From contig JAJTUP010000002.1 of NCBI GenBank assembly GCA_021399435.1, positions 434,001 to 498,000 of the forward strand: a DNA stretch of 64,000 nucleotides. Reading direction: 5' to 3'. Source of the DNA: Diaporthe sp. PMI_573. Its lineage: Eukaryota; Ascomycota; Sordariomycetes; Diaporthales; Diaporthaceae. The translations under genes were made by a program, and so were the position numbers. Under the pieces are notes generated by a model. It was not told where the DNA came from. It did not search any database and saw only the letters and a program-made list of their open reading frames with translations. Shown here piece after piece: positions 11,830-22,368 of this stretch (within the stretch, counting starts at the first letter, position 1; each line of letters starts with the position of its first letter).

Positions 11830-13378
11830 TCAGTTCAATTCGTCTTCCGAAAATTCAAAGTCCAGCCTTTTCAGTGCGACAAAATAAGCTTCTTTCGAGT
11901 CCTGTCACGCCCAAGAGCTCACACGGTTAGCCAGTGCGCAAGTGCGGTCAAATGAGTCTCCGGTGTCCAAGCAGCAGACGGCCAAGAGGAGAGACAATAG
12001 GTGAGGAAAAGGGAGGTGAGGATATTAAGACGAAAATAGCGCCTCAAAGAAGACTGTAAACACATACACTCCTCGACGACTCGGGCTTCTCCCGGTGAAC
12101 CTTCGTGAACATCTTCTCCAGCAGCTTCTGGAGACGCTTGTCCTCAGCCCCCTGGTAGAACTTGCAGACGAAATGGCCCCCTATCTTGAGCGTGTCGGAG
12201 GCGAAAGTCAGGGCGGCGTAGCAGAGGTCCTGTTTGTTAGGTTCACGTCAGCTATCTGTGAGCTGGTGGGGCTCGGACAGGTTGAAATGTCCCAAGAGAA
12301 GATAGGGGTCGTTCCTCTCACCATGCTGCCCGCGTGGTCCTTGAAGTTGATCCCGCTCGTGTTCATCAACCTGTGAGGGTTGCTTAGCGTCCTGCTCGAG
12401 AAGCCGCTCGTCTGGGGCCAGGGCTCTGACATATCGCTGATTACTACCTGGAACTCATGAGTTAGCAAGACGTCGGCATACGATGAGAAAGGCCGTCGTG
12501 TATCAGCATAGGATATGGGGGCAATGGTGGCCCGACCAGTGGCCTCGAGGCCGCGAACGCAACTCACATCCACCATCCGCTGTTCCTCCTCCTCCGCCCC
12601 TGTCGCCGCCTCGATGTCCTGGGTGGCCTGCTTCTCCTGGTCGATGTAGCTAGGCTGGTCCGGGACGACGCTTGCCTCAGCAACCTCGCCCTCAGCATCT
12701 GTCCGTTCGGGGGCTGAGGATGCGGCCTCTACTTGTTGCCGCTCCTTCCTATTCCTCTCCCTCCGCTTGACCTGCTCCACGAGGACATCCTTGACCAAGG
12801 TTCTTACCCGCGGGCTGAGGAAGTCCCCCTGGATGCTCGTCACGCCCCTCGGCGGCTGCGCCGGGATGAGGTCGATGCCGACGACCACGCCGTTCGGGCC
12901 GGTGGCGTCCTTGGCCACCTGCGACCAGGACCCCGGCGCGTAGCCCAGGTCCACGACGGTCTGGTTCCGGCGGAAGAGGCCGTACCGATCGTTCATCTGC
13001 AGGCAGGTCAGTCATCGAGTGACTCGCTCATGTGCGATCAGGGATGCCGTGGCTTAATGGGAAGGGGGGATGATAACGGTGAGCGGCCAGACAGACCTCC
13101 ATCAGCTTCCACGCCGCCCTGCTCTTCATGCCCTGCACCTTGGCCTGCCGGGCAAAGCGGTCCTTGCTCTGGCGGGACTTCCACTGAGAGCTTGACGATG
13201 AGTTCCGGCGCGCCTCGAGCGGCCTTAATCGGCAGGTCCGACATGCATGAGGATTTGATAATGCATTGCTGCTCGCGGGTGCCGCCGGCCCCAGTGTGAG
13301 CTGGCTCAAAACCCGTGAGACGAGCTGCTCACTAAGGGCGACCCGGCGGCATGACGCCCCGCCCAGTGCTGTTGCCAT
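11830..13378 (-). CDS. MRM2: Mitochondrial 2'-O-ribose rRNA methyltransferase, FtsJ/MRM2 family (four exons)
   Basis: Exons are 13378-13097, 12996-12322, 12229-12068 and 11901-11830, giving 396 residues. The basic, Ser/Arg-rich first 60 residues suit a mitochondrial presequence. The FtsJ fold follows: KSRAAWKLME with the first catalytic Lys (about 85), then the SAM-binding VVDLGYAPGSWSQVA, VVGIDLIP, QVVISDMSEPW (Asp), GGHFVCKFYQG (Lys) and SRSDSKEAYFVALK (Glu) in the last exon, completing the K-D-K-E tetrad. Yeast Mrm2 methylates the peptidyl-transferase region of mitochondrial large-subunit rRNA, and this is the likely role. A charged insertion of about 90 residues, rich in Glu, Gln and Arg, lies between the SAM site and the catalytic Asp. 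The first donor (GTCTGT) is weak; the last intron is 166 bp. Confidence 0.93.
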
Positions 13379-14051
13379 GTGTGGCCGAATGAAATGCTGA
13401 TGCAGGATGAGAGAAAATGCCCTCCGTATAATCCAGCAAGGTTTGGCTGGATTCTAAAACCCCCCAGAACTAGCAGTATGCATGGGTGTGTGAAGTTGGT
13501 ATCACGCGGTGGGCGAAAATCTCGGGTGGAAGCTCGCGCCAAATGAGCAAGCATCCCTGCCAACATCAATATGATCACAGTCAACTCACCACCAGTTCTA
13601 CACAAGGTACTCGAGAATAAGTCACGCCAACAGCAGCACTGCAACAAGCCAGTGACGCTCGGATTTCTGGTTCGTTGTTTTGCGTGTAATACCGATTATC
13701 GTGCGTTGCAAGTGTAGGCTTGATAGTGACCGCGGTCTTGATCAGCCTGAGAATCAGGCATCTCGTTTACAAGTTGGAGCTCCAGATCAGGTTGACATCT
13801 TTTTCATTGAGTCAAATAAGACATGGAAAAGCAAAAACTCAGTCAGAGCCACTGCGCCTCAGAATCCATACCTTTCCGGCCGTTACCATGAATACCTCCC
13901 TTCCAGAACGCCGGTCCTTTGGCGCATAGGCACACCAATATTAACTCCAGCCCAATGCCACAATGCAACAAAGGAAAGTCCGTACAGCGGCCGTCAGACA
14001 AAATAATGCACCCCATTGCTCCCACCATGGCCGACGATTCAGGATAGTTTC
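13379..14051. other. Intergenic region
   Basis: This region lies between the start of the MRM2-like gene and the stop codon of the coiled-coil gene, both on minus. It should hold the MRM2 promoter. No gene is seen. Confidence 0.5.
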
Positions 14052-14090
14052 TCAAGCCAAAAAGCTGGCATTCACACCTCTTCGGTCCCG
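14052..14090 (-). other. C-terminal SPLKRDRRG motif of the coiled-coil protein
   Basis: The last residues carry a compact basic motif at the extreme C-terminus, set off from the low-complexity region before it. Its isolation suggests a conserved binding peptide, which is inference. Confidence 0.3.
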
Positions 14091-16255
14091 CTTCAGGGGC
14101 GAAAAAGCCTTCCCACCGAACGCATTCTTAGCAAGGGCAGATACGGGACCCTTTGGTATCGAAGCCTTCAGGCCAACGGGCTTCCTCTTGCCACCGCCTG
14201 CAGCTGCGGCTGTCTTGGGGGCCGCTGCGGCCTCCTTCTCGCCAGCATCCTCGTCCTTGTCGAACAGTGTGCCCTTGTTGGTAGCACCAAGCAGCTTGCG
14301 CTTCTTTTTCTTGGGCTCCGGGTTTTCTGAGCTGACGTTCCCTGTTTCGACAGTGCTGGATACGGACTTGTCCTTCGACTCACCAGACTTCTTCGTGCCG
14401 GGGACGGAAGCAGCTGGGATGTTCTCACTTCTTGTTTGTTCTTCAGGCTCCTCGACCACCTTCTCCAAGGATGCTGATTTACTCCGCGGCGAAGTGCGGC
14501 TCACGGCTGAGGGCACATTCGTGTTCGGAGACGCCTCTTTCAAAGCTTGCGCCTTAGGCCTGCCGCGGGGCTTCTTCTGAGATGCATCCGTCGCCTTCGT
14601 CTTCGTTGCCTTGAGAGCCTTGGCCACTGACTTCGCCGGTTTCTCGGCAGTCGCAAGAGGAATGTCCTCAGCTGCCTCCGCCTCTGGCTCGATGATCGGT
14701 GCTCCTGGATCACCCTTGCCGACAAGAATGGATGGCTCTTCATCCTCTTCCTCAATGGTCTCGGCTAAGTTGATGGTATTCGACTTCTCCAAGAAAGGAG
14801 TGATGGAGAATGTAGATTTCTCGCCGACCGTCGTGAAGTCAACGCCCCTCTTCTTAAGAGGGCGTTTGGTCCTTCCCTCAACGTGCCCGGGCGTGTCCAT
14901 CATCATCTCATCGACACTTATCTCATTCGCCCCACGCTTCTTTCCAGGCTTCGCTTTGCTGAGCGGTCTCTTGGTCTCGTTGTCCTTGAGTGGCACGGTG
15001 GTTGTTGTGGTCCGCGCAGGCGCACTCTGGGCCTGTGTGAGCTCGGCGCGGACTTCTTTGAGCTCGGCGCGGACCTCCTTCAACTTGTTCTTGAACTCTT
15101 CCACACGTTGTGTGAGCATTTCCACCTGATCGTTGGCCGTTGCAGCCTCCTTCTCGCTGGCTCTGCGGGCTCGCTCGGCCTCGCGCGCCTCTGAGACGAG
15201 CTTCTCCTCGAGTTCCTGTACCTTCTGTTGCAATCCTGATTGTAGCTCTTTTTCCTCGCTGTCCTGCGAGCGTTTTGACTTCTGAGCAGCACGCTTTTCG
15301 TCGGCCAGCTTCTTCTCGAGATCCGCAACCTGCTGCCGCAGCTCCGCTTCCGCCCCACTGTGCACCTTCTGATGGGTCTCCCTCGCAGTCTCAGAGGCCT
15401 TTTGCTCGGACGCGAGCTTGTTCTCCAGGTCCGCAACTTGTTGTCGCAATGCCTCTTCTGCGTTGGTCTGTCCCTTCTCCTGGGACTTCTTGGCCTTCTG
15501 CGAGGCCTTCTTCTCAGCGGCGAGTTTCTTTTCGAGGTCTGCAACACGTTGTTGAAGTTCTTCGGTGGCTTCGTTGTCCTGGCTCTCTTGGCGTTGCACC
15601 ACCTTCTCCGCTGCGCGCCTCTCGTTGGCAAGCTCGGTCTCGAGAGAACTTAGTTGCCGCTCCAAAGCAAGCTTCTCGGCAAGCACATCTTTCTGGTGGG
15701 AGACCTGCGAGCGCAGGTGGTCGATCTCGGGCTTCAGCACAGCCAGTTCTCGAGAGAGGGCCAGCTTCTCTGCGAGGGTCTTGGTGGAATCATCGGACAT
15801 GTTATTTAATGATTGCAGCTCGGCCTATGCTTGGTCAGAAAACATCGCCCATGCATAATTAGCAGCATTAGGGCGGGTGGGAGTACCTTGAGATCTGAAT
15901 ATTGTCGCGCTTGCAAGCGCAGCTGGTCTTCTTGGTCCTTGCGTGTCTGGTTCATCCGACAGAGTTGGGCGCATATATCCTCATACTGCTGTGACAGGTT
16001 GCTGATCCTGTCGTCCTTTTCTGCCAACTGATCGCGTAGGACGGCTACTTCATCCCGGAGGACAATGACGCGTAGCTTGAGGCGTCGGGCCTCCTCGTCC
16101 TTGGCTAACAGGTCTGTTTGGTGCATTGCGCCGCGGTATTTGAGGTCCAACACGTGAATTGCTTCTGCTCTCTGCAGTAAAAGACATGTCAGTAGGGCAG
16201 GCTTGAAGGTTCACGTAGGTGCTGGCCCGGGGCGCCTGACCTGTTGATGGTCCAT
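14052..16255 (-). CDS. Long coiled-coil protein with basic C-terminal region (three exons)
   Basis: Exons are 16255-16241 (five codons), 16171-15887 and 15824-14052, giving about 690 residues. The first junction (donor GTCAGG) is the least certain; the second (GTACTC to TAG) is supported by continuous coiled coil. Residues from about 10 to 370 are heptad-rich, including several repeats of a QQVADLENKLASE-like block of about 35-40 residues (15200-15600). The C-terminal half is disordered, with Lys/Arg-rich, nuclear-localisation-like patches (PLKKRG, EPKKKKRKLLG), the segment TFSITPFLEKSNTINLAETIEEEDEE, and a terminal SPLKRDRRGVNASFLA motif. I do not recognise a characterised family. The composition suggests a nuclear structural, spindle or chromosome-associated protein, which is inference. 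It is divergent from OST3 with 605 bp between starts. Confidence 0.8.
15200..15600 (-). repeat. Coding repeats in the coiled-coil domain
   Basis: At least four units of about 35-40 codons contain a LQQ-x-V-x-D/E-LE-x-KL-x-x-E core followed by Lys/Ala-rich linkers. They look like internal duplication of a coiled-coil segment, now diverged. Confidence 0.6.
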
Positions 16256-16860
16256 GTTTACATGATCCACCGCGTCTTGGAACAAATTAAGTCGCCTCTC
16301 AGAACGAGTGAATGAAGATGAAGAGGAGCTGAAGTAACAATGGGGGGTGCCTCTTGGGTCAAGAGTCAAGATTCAATCCGTCAGTCGAAAGTCCAACCTG
16401 AGGCAAGTAAGTGCGGAGAATGGATAGGGATTGTGGTCAACCTGGGAGGGATGATGAAATGGGGGGGAAGGGTGGCATCCGATCCTGACACTTGCTGTGT
16501 TTTCCTGGTCTGTTGTCCCAGAAACACCCCTCAATCAGGACTAGCGTCTGAGCCCCAAAGCCACAGTGGACCCGCGCAGGTGGGATTCCAGAACCACGCT
16601 AGTGACGACCGCTGCTGCTTGCCAGGCTGGCTTGGCATTGGGTGGGAGCTCCAAAGCTCCAGATGTCCTTCAAACTTCAGGACAGGTCGCTTGGATTGGG
16701 AGTGCGTAATTCACCATCACAGGCCATCGTGACTTGCCCCGATCGACCCTGTTGCCGTCCACCACAATCCTTTTTGCAGAAACTGGTGGCAGTAGAGATT
16801 GGTGCTGCCCAGTACCCTCTTCTTTCTCTATTTCTTTTCAATTGACTCTGGATCATCACC
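16256..16860. other. Divergent promoter region, coiled-coil gene and OST3
   Basis: A 605-bp interval between divergent start codons. It has CT-rich stretches just before the OST3 ATG, as is common near fungal transcription starts. No gene is seen. Confidence 0.5.
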
Positions 16861-18046
16861 ATGCGCTGGTCCTCACTTCTTCTTCCCTTCTCCCTCCTGG
16901 GCGCAGGTGTGCTGGCCGCAAAGTCCGACCCGGCCAACACCTTCCAAAACTTCCACCAGAAGGCGCTGTCCAGCACCCCCATCAAGCTTGACGATGTCGC
17001 CTACAAGAAAGTCACCGGGCTGCCCCGTGACTACACGGTTGCTGTCCTCTTGACCGCCTTGGACAGTCGCTATGCCTGCCAAATGTGCCGAGACTTCGAC
17101 CCTGAATGGAAGCTGTTGAGCAAGTCTTGGACCAAGGGCGACAAGGCTGGCGACTCTAGGACACTCTTTACTACCCTGGACTTCAACGATGGTCGTGAGA
17201 CCTTCATGTCTGTACGTGCACAACCCCCGATCCTTGTCTCATTCCTTGCTCGGTTTGGACGTCTCTAACCACATGTCTACCAATAGCTCGGACTCCAAAC
17301 CGCCCCTGTCCTCATGCTCTTCCAACCCTCGACTGGCGAGTTCGCTGTTGCCAATACCGACCCCGTGCGATTTGACTTCACCTCTGGGTGAGTACCCTTG
17401 CTACAAGACATATGTATGCCTCCATACTTACCAGACACACCAGAGCACCATCCGCAGAATCGGTCAGGAACTGGATGAGCCGGTACCTGCCAGGACGTCC
17501 AGTACCCGAAGTCAACAGGCCCACAAACTGGTTCGCCATCATGCTCGCGGTCACTAGTGTTGCCGGAGTCGCCACCACCCTTGTGACAGCCTGGCCGTAC
17601 ATCGGGCCCATCCTCCAGCACCGGAGGCTGTGGCAGTTCATCTCGCTGATGACTATTCTGGGCTGCACATGTGGCACAATGTTCAACATGATCCGGAATG
17701 TCCCCTATGCCGGCCATGACGGCAAGGGCCATGTCTCCTTCTTCGCCGGTGGCTTCCAGAGCCAGTTCCAGCTCGAGTCACAGATCATTGGCGCTCTTTG
17801 TATGTTCACGCTTACAACCGCACTTTCGTGGCATTTTCGTTGCTGACATCCCGTTTCCCAGATGGAGCCCTCGCCTTCTGCGTCATTGGTCTCGCCGACA
17901 AGGCTCCCCGGATCGGCGGTGCTAAGATGCAGCAGACCGTGGTGATCCTTAATGCCGGCGTCATGCTCGTTCTCTACAGCTTCCTGCTTAGCATCTTCCG
18001 TGTCAAGAACGGCGGCTACCCCTTTGCCCTGCCTCCCTTCTTATAA
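16861..18046 (+). CDS. OST3: Oligosaccharyltransferase gamma subunit OST3/OST6 (four exons)
   Basis: Exons are 16861-17211, 17287-17387, 17444-17799 and 17862-18046, giving 330 residues, the usual family length. Residues 1-19 are a signal peptide. A lumenal thioredoxin-like domain carries CQMC (Cys73 and Cys76) in YACQMCRDFDPEW, and four membrane segments follow in the C-terminal half, with the conserved YAGHDGKGHVSFFAGGFQSQFQLESQI loop region between them. This is a subunit of the endoplasmic reticulum oligosaccharyltransferase. Its redox-active CxxC is thought to form transient mixed disulfides with substrates so that nearby Asn sites are glycosylated before folding. All introns are short (75, 56 and 62 bp) with standard borders. 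An in-frame alternative acceptor in the second intron would leave only about 46 bp, so the chosen one is preferred. Confidence 0.95.
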
Positions 18047-19197
18047 GATCTCAGCGGAGGGGTTGTATGACGAAAAGCCGCCATCCGCACGATGCAAGAC
18101 ACTAGGCCATCGTGTTCGTTATGGCCGGACCGGATATCAAAAGTCTTCTGCGAATTACATTTGAGGAGGTCGTAAGGGTTCGAGACCTCCGGATGGAGCG
18201 GGCGTGATCACATGCATCAGAATCTGACTGCTCTTTCTTACACGCCGGCGGAAGAACCGGGTCACTGTACAATAGAAAAGGAAGGGGTAGCTCTCACTAA
18301 AATAAGACATTGGCAAATCAACAGCAAGTATCTGCAGCATGCTTGGTCTTCTTTGGAAGAATACGGTAATGGTTGGCTTGCTTTTGCATGCAAGTCAGAG
18401 CACCAGTCCCAAACATTTTCGACGTGTGTCTCGACGTATGAGCTGCACTACCTGAACTCCATATCTTATGCAATTTCTCATGGCTAAGTGTCATATATGC
18501 CCCCTTGTCATGGCTCGTTGGTTTGCAAGGCACAACTATTCCTCTCAACCTAGACTCATGATCAGTTGCATGACTGGGACTGCAGGATGTATCCAACTTG
18601 ACTCTGCTGCAGATAGAAGACCAAAGGATAATTTGGCCGCAACGATGACAGGCTCAACTGTCCCAAACATATGCTGGCAGCTGGTGCGGAAGCATTCTCG
18701 GGTTTGGAGCCGCAAGACGCTGGATTCTAGGGGAGATTACACATGAAGCCCTCTCAACAGTGTGACAGCGATAAGGTCCAGGCCAGGACAGGCGTACAAG
18801 GGCTCAAGGCGACATGGCAGTGCTTCTAAGATCATGTCACGAGCAACAGTGCAGGACCGGCATATTGGTTTCAGGATTTGCATTCCTCGGGCTTGATGAT
18901 ATGCACAATTCTTCGACGGGCAGTTATCTCTTCAGAGCGGCCCACAACACATCTCACGTCTGGCACCGCCCCCTGGCGCAGAGTTGTAGAAGTCGACCCA
19001 AAGTTGGCTCTCAATTCAGTCATCATAGCTTTTTGGTAATACCATTCCACTCCACGCCAGACACAACGCCCTCGTGAAACCCTGAAAGCGGCGAAACGCC
19101 GCGAAGCCGTAGCAGTAACCATCCCAGGCGTGCCATCCAAGCAAGGACCGCACAACCCATGACACAAGATCCCAGAGAAAAAGTGCAAGAAAATCCT
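18047..19197. other. Convergent intergenic region, 1.15 kb
   Basis: This region lies between the OST3 stop and the eL18 stop. No gene is seen. A 7-bp inverted repeat (GGAGGTC, 12-nt loop, GACCTCC) sits at 18165-18190 in the OST3 3' flank. Confidence 0.5.
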
Positions 19198-20117
19198 TTA
19201 CACCTTGAAACCGCGCGAGCGTCTGCGACCACGGGCACGCTCGAACTTGCGGCCCTTGGAGAGGACGTGGGGCTTCTGTAGGGAGTTGTTAGCTCTGTCC
19301 AGCCTTCACCATTGTCTGTTCTTGTCCGGTTGAATCGTACCTTGTTCTTGTGGGGACCGAAGCCGAAGTGCTTGACGGCCTCACGGCTGTTCTTGGGGCC
19401 ACGCAGGAGCAGGGTGTTGGCACCGGTGGGCTTCTCAAGAGCAAGCTGGTCGAGGGTCAGGGCGCTGCCGCCAGCGGCCAGGATGCGCGCGCGGGCGGTG
19501 GCGGTGAAGCGCAGGGCAGCGATCTGGACCTTGGGGACCTCGAGCAGGCGGTTGTCGTCGGTGACGGTGCCGACAACAACGACCGTCTTCTTGTCGTTGC
19601 CGTTCTTCAGGTTGGACTTGACACGGGACAGGGAGACGGGAGGGCGGTTGATGCGGGAGGTAAACAGGCGGCGCAGGACAACCTTGTTGAAGGCAGAGTC
19701 GGTACGACCTGTTTGTTTGGCGGGTGGTTAGGTTAGCAAAAGAATCGCAGGCTCCGCGATGGATTGGATCGTGGGCGGTGCCGGGACTTACGAGCCAGGA
19801 AGCGGTAGAGCTTCACCAGGAGCTTGAGGTACGCATTGTCGCTCTTGGGCGCCTTGCGGTGGGTGTTGCGCACGTGGTGGCGGTCGAGATCGATACCTAC
19901 AAAGAGACAAAAGTTTCCTCGTCAGCCTTTGGCTCAAGGTATGCTCAGATGTGTGCGGCAGCACTCGCGAGGCGGAGGTGTGTTACGACCTCTGCCCGCT
20001 CAATCCAAAACTCCTCGCCTGGAGGAGAATTGGCAGCGCCATCGTATTCGCAGAGACCGTTTCCGATCGTCCACTTGCATACAAAGGCTTGAAAGAAGTT
20101 TAGCCTCACGTACCCAT
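19198..20117 (-). CDS. RPL18: 60S ribosomal protein eL18 (four exons, four-nucleotide first coding exon)
   Basis: Exons are 20117-20114, 19896-19792, 19708-19341 and 19275-19198, giving 184 residues, matching the family. The protein begins [20 protein letters not shown] and contains the eL18 hallmarks [64 protein letters not shown] and a basic C-terminus GRRRSRGF. It is a structural protein of the large cytosolic ribosomal subunit. The first coding exon holds only ATG plus one base, followed by a 217-bp intron, much longer than the others (65 and 83 bp). An early large intron is common in fungal ribosomal protein genes and may serve regulation, which is inference. Confidence 0.95.
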
Positions 20118-21222
20118 CTTGACTGTTGACTCGAGATGTTGATGATCTGAAGAGTCGATGGGGATTATTTCCTGCTGGTCTAGTCGGCAGGAAGGAAAAC
20201 GGGCTGAAAAAGTTCGCCTTGAGAAATTGAAGATGCTAACTGCTGGTGGATGTGGGTCACAGCTGATTGGCCAAAAGGCCGACAAACTCACCCAGCTGGC
20301 GGCGGCCGGCAGCTCTGGTTCCGCCAGCTGGCTTCCGCTTGAGGAGTAGCCTCACACCCTGCAAGCTGGGTTAGGCAGGACCTGGCAGTCCGGATTGACT
20401 TACCCAACAAAACATCTGGGAACTGGTCTGCATATTCACTATTGCCGGAACTACTTCACTCCAACTTTGTCACTGCTTCTGGCACTTGGCAATCCCCAAG
20501 GCTGTCACAGTCTCATGCCTGTGAAACTCCAGACCAGGCAGGACCAAAGTACCACTGCACAATACCCAGACTGAATTAGACAAAGATGAATTGGAAGTGC
20601 ACTTGACACAAGGCCTTGTCTGAATACCAGATTGTATCTCTTGGTGGACCAGCTTGATCTCCAGAAACTAACTGAAGCCGATTTATGTACAACAAGTTAC
20701 AAACCCATAATCATTGCAGGAAAGACAACTTTTGTGATGCCACATTACTCCTGAACTGTCCTGCTTCCACCTTGCCGAATTGAGCCCTCGAGGAGAGAGA
20801 GCGTGATGAATACCTCATGTTGGTACATTTACAGGCGAAAATGCATGATGTACTGCTCTCTAGAGTCTAAAATCCCATGGGCGCTTCCCTCGTCTTCCGG
20901 CCCAACACAGAAGTGCCGAGTCCGCCCAGCCCACAAGCTTCCGGTATCAACATCTTGTAACTTCTGCAGCATGTTCTATCTGTCGTAAAAAGTGCCACCA
21001 GTCCACCGTCATCTGATGGGTTTTGTCTTCCATTGTTCATGAGTGCCTGTAAAAGGGAGGATGCCGCACACTCAGTGCAGCGGCTGCTTCATCCACCCGT
21101 CGTCATGTTGTTTTCCGTCTATCGTCGAGGCACGGAGGATCGTATGCGATGCGAAGCTTCGCTGCCGATGTTGTGAGGCTCAGACATAAGCCTGCCGGGG
21201 CGGTTCTTCCACTATCATTCGC
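20118..21222. other. Intergenic region, 1.1 kb
   Basis: It contains the eL18 promoter at the left and the 3' flank of the mitochondrial carrier at the right. No supported gene. Confidence 0.5.
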
Positions 21223-22368
21223 TCACAGGACCCGCTCTTGGGGTGCCAGGGACACAAGGAAGTCGCGTGTCATCTCGAAGCTGAGCCAGGATGATGCCAT
21301 GCTGGGAGCAACCTTTAACAAGTTGGGTACTATGCCCTTGTAGAGCCCCTTGACTCCCTCCTGGGCAATGATCTTCGTCATGGCGTCGCCAACGGATTTG
21401 TACTTGTATCCCAGGCCTTCCATGGTGTTGATTTGGAACCGTCGGCGCAAGACATCGCTGGGTTCAGAGTCAGCCCAGACTGGTCCGTCAAAAGTCACTG
21501 CTATTGCACTTACAAAGGATATGTGCAGGTCTGGGCCACAGCCCCGGACACTGCACCGGCAAGAAGTTTGCGCCACGCACTGGGGTTCTTGTCGCCCTCT
21601 GGTGTCAGGTACTTGCGCACATGCTCGTACACCATAAAGTTAAGCCCGACATAAGGGGCGACGCCTGCCACAGTTGGAACAATGCCTCTGTAGAGAGCCA
21701 GAAGCCCACCCTCATTCTTGTACATGCTCGTTAAAGTCGACCACATGCCTGGCAGTGCTTTGGGCTTCTTGCCCAGGGCGGCGAAGCTCGCAGACTGGAT
21801 AGACAGCCTTGTCCGGACAATATCCAGTGGGTAGGTGAAGGTGACTGAAGTCACGCCGGCAAGTCCACCACACGTGAGGCGCATGAAGGGCGACAGGTCG
21901 GCACCGGGGTAGGCCTCGAAGACGCTGCGCTTGTAGAAATTGTAGCTGCCGAACTGGACTGCCGAGTAGGGCACGATGCGAATGCAGTTGGTACCATTAC
22001 CGCGCATGAACCCACGCCATCCTTCTTCGTGCCACATTTTCTTGAGGGCCTTGCCCACGCCCAGCTTGTACTCCTCGCGGCCGGCAGACTGTATTTGGAA
22101 CAAGATCTTGAGTCGCTCCAGCGGGGAGACAACAGTGCGGGACACAGCGCCAGCGACACCACCGGCGCAGAATGCAGCAACGACAGGCTGACTGATAAAG
22201 AGGCGGAGATGGTCGGATGCCTCCGGAGGCCGGGGCGGCTCCGGAGGGGAGGTCGGAACATCGCTCGGAGACTTGATAGTGGGGTTAGCTTGCTAAAGTT
22301 CCGGGTTGGTTTTGCAACCACCACAAAACAAGACGCGTCTCTGGGACAGAACGTACAGCAGCCATCAT
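21223..22368 (-). CDS. Mitochondrial carrier family protein, Ypr011c/SLC25A42-like (three exons)
   Basis: Exons are 22368-22357, 22292-21514 and 21457-21223, giving 341 residues. Three tandem carrier repeats, each with two membrane helices, are visible, with signature cores VSPLERLKI, TYPLDIVRTR and TYPFDVLRRR; the last is restored only by splicing the 56-bp intron. Other conserved blocks are GWRGFMRGNGTNCIRIVPYSAV, GLLALYRGIVPTVAGVAPYVG and GVKGLYKGIVPNLLKVAPSMAS. A Pro/Glu-rich N-terminal tail of about 30 residues precedes helix 1. The pattern matches the CoA/adenine-nucleotide branch of the SLC25 family. Yeast Ypr011c carries adenosine phosphosulfate species and human SLC25A42 carries CoA, so the substrate here is an adenine nucleotide by analogy only. 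It acts in the inner mitochondrial membrane. Confidence 0.93.

Noticed and set aside
12733..13299. Plus-strand 188-codon frame opposite the MRM2-like gene
   Set aside because: It lies antisense to well-supported exons and an intron of the methyltransferase and has no domain.
18165..18190. GGAGGTC...GACCTCC hairpin after OST3
   Set aside because: A 7-bp stem with a 12-nt loop is short, and fungal RNA polymerase II genes do not terminate by hairpin. Chance is sufficient.
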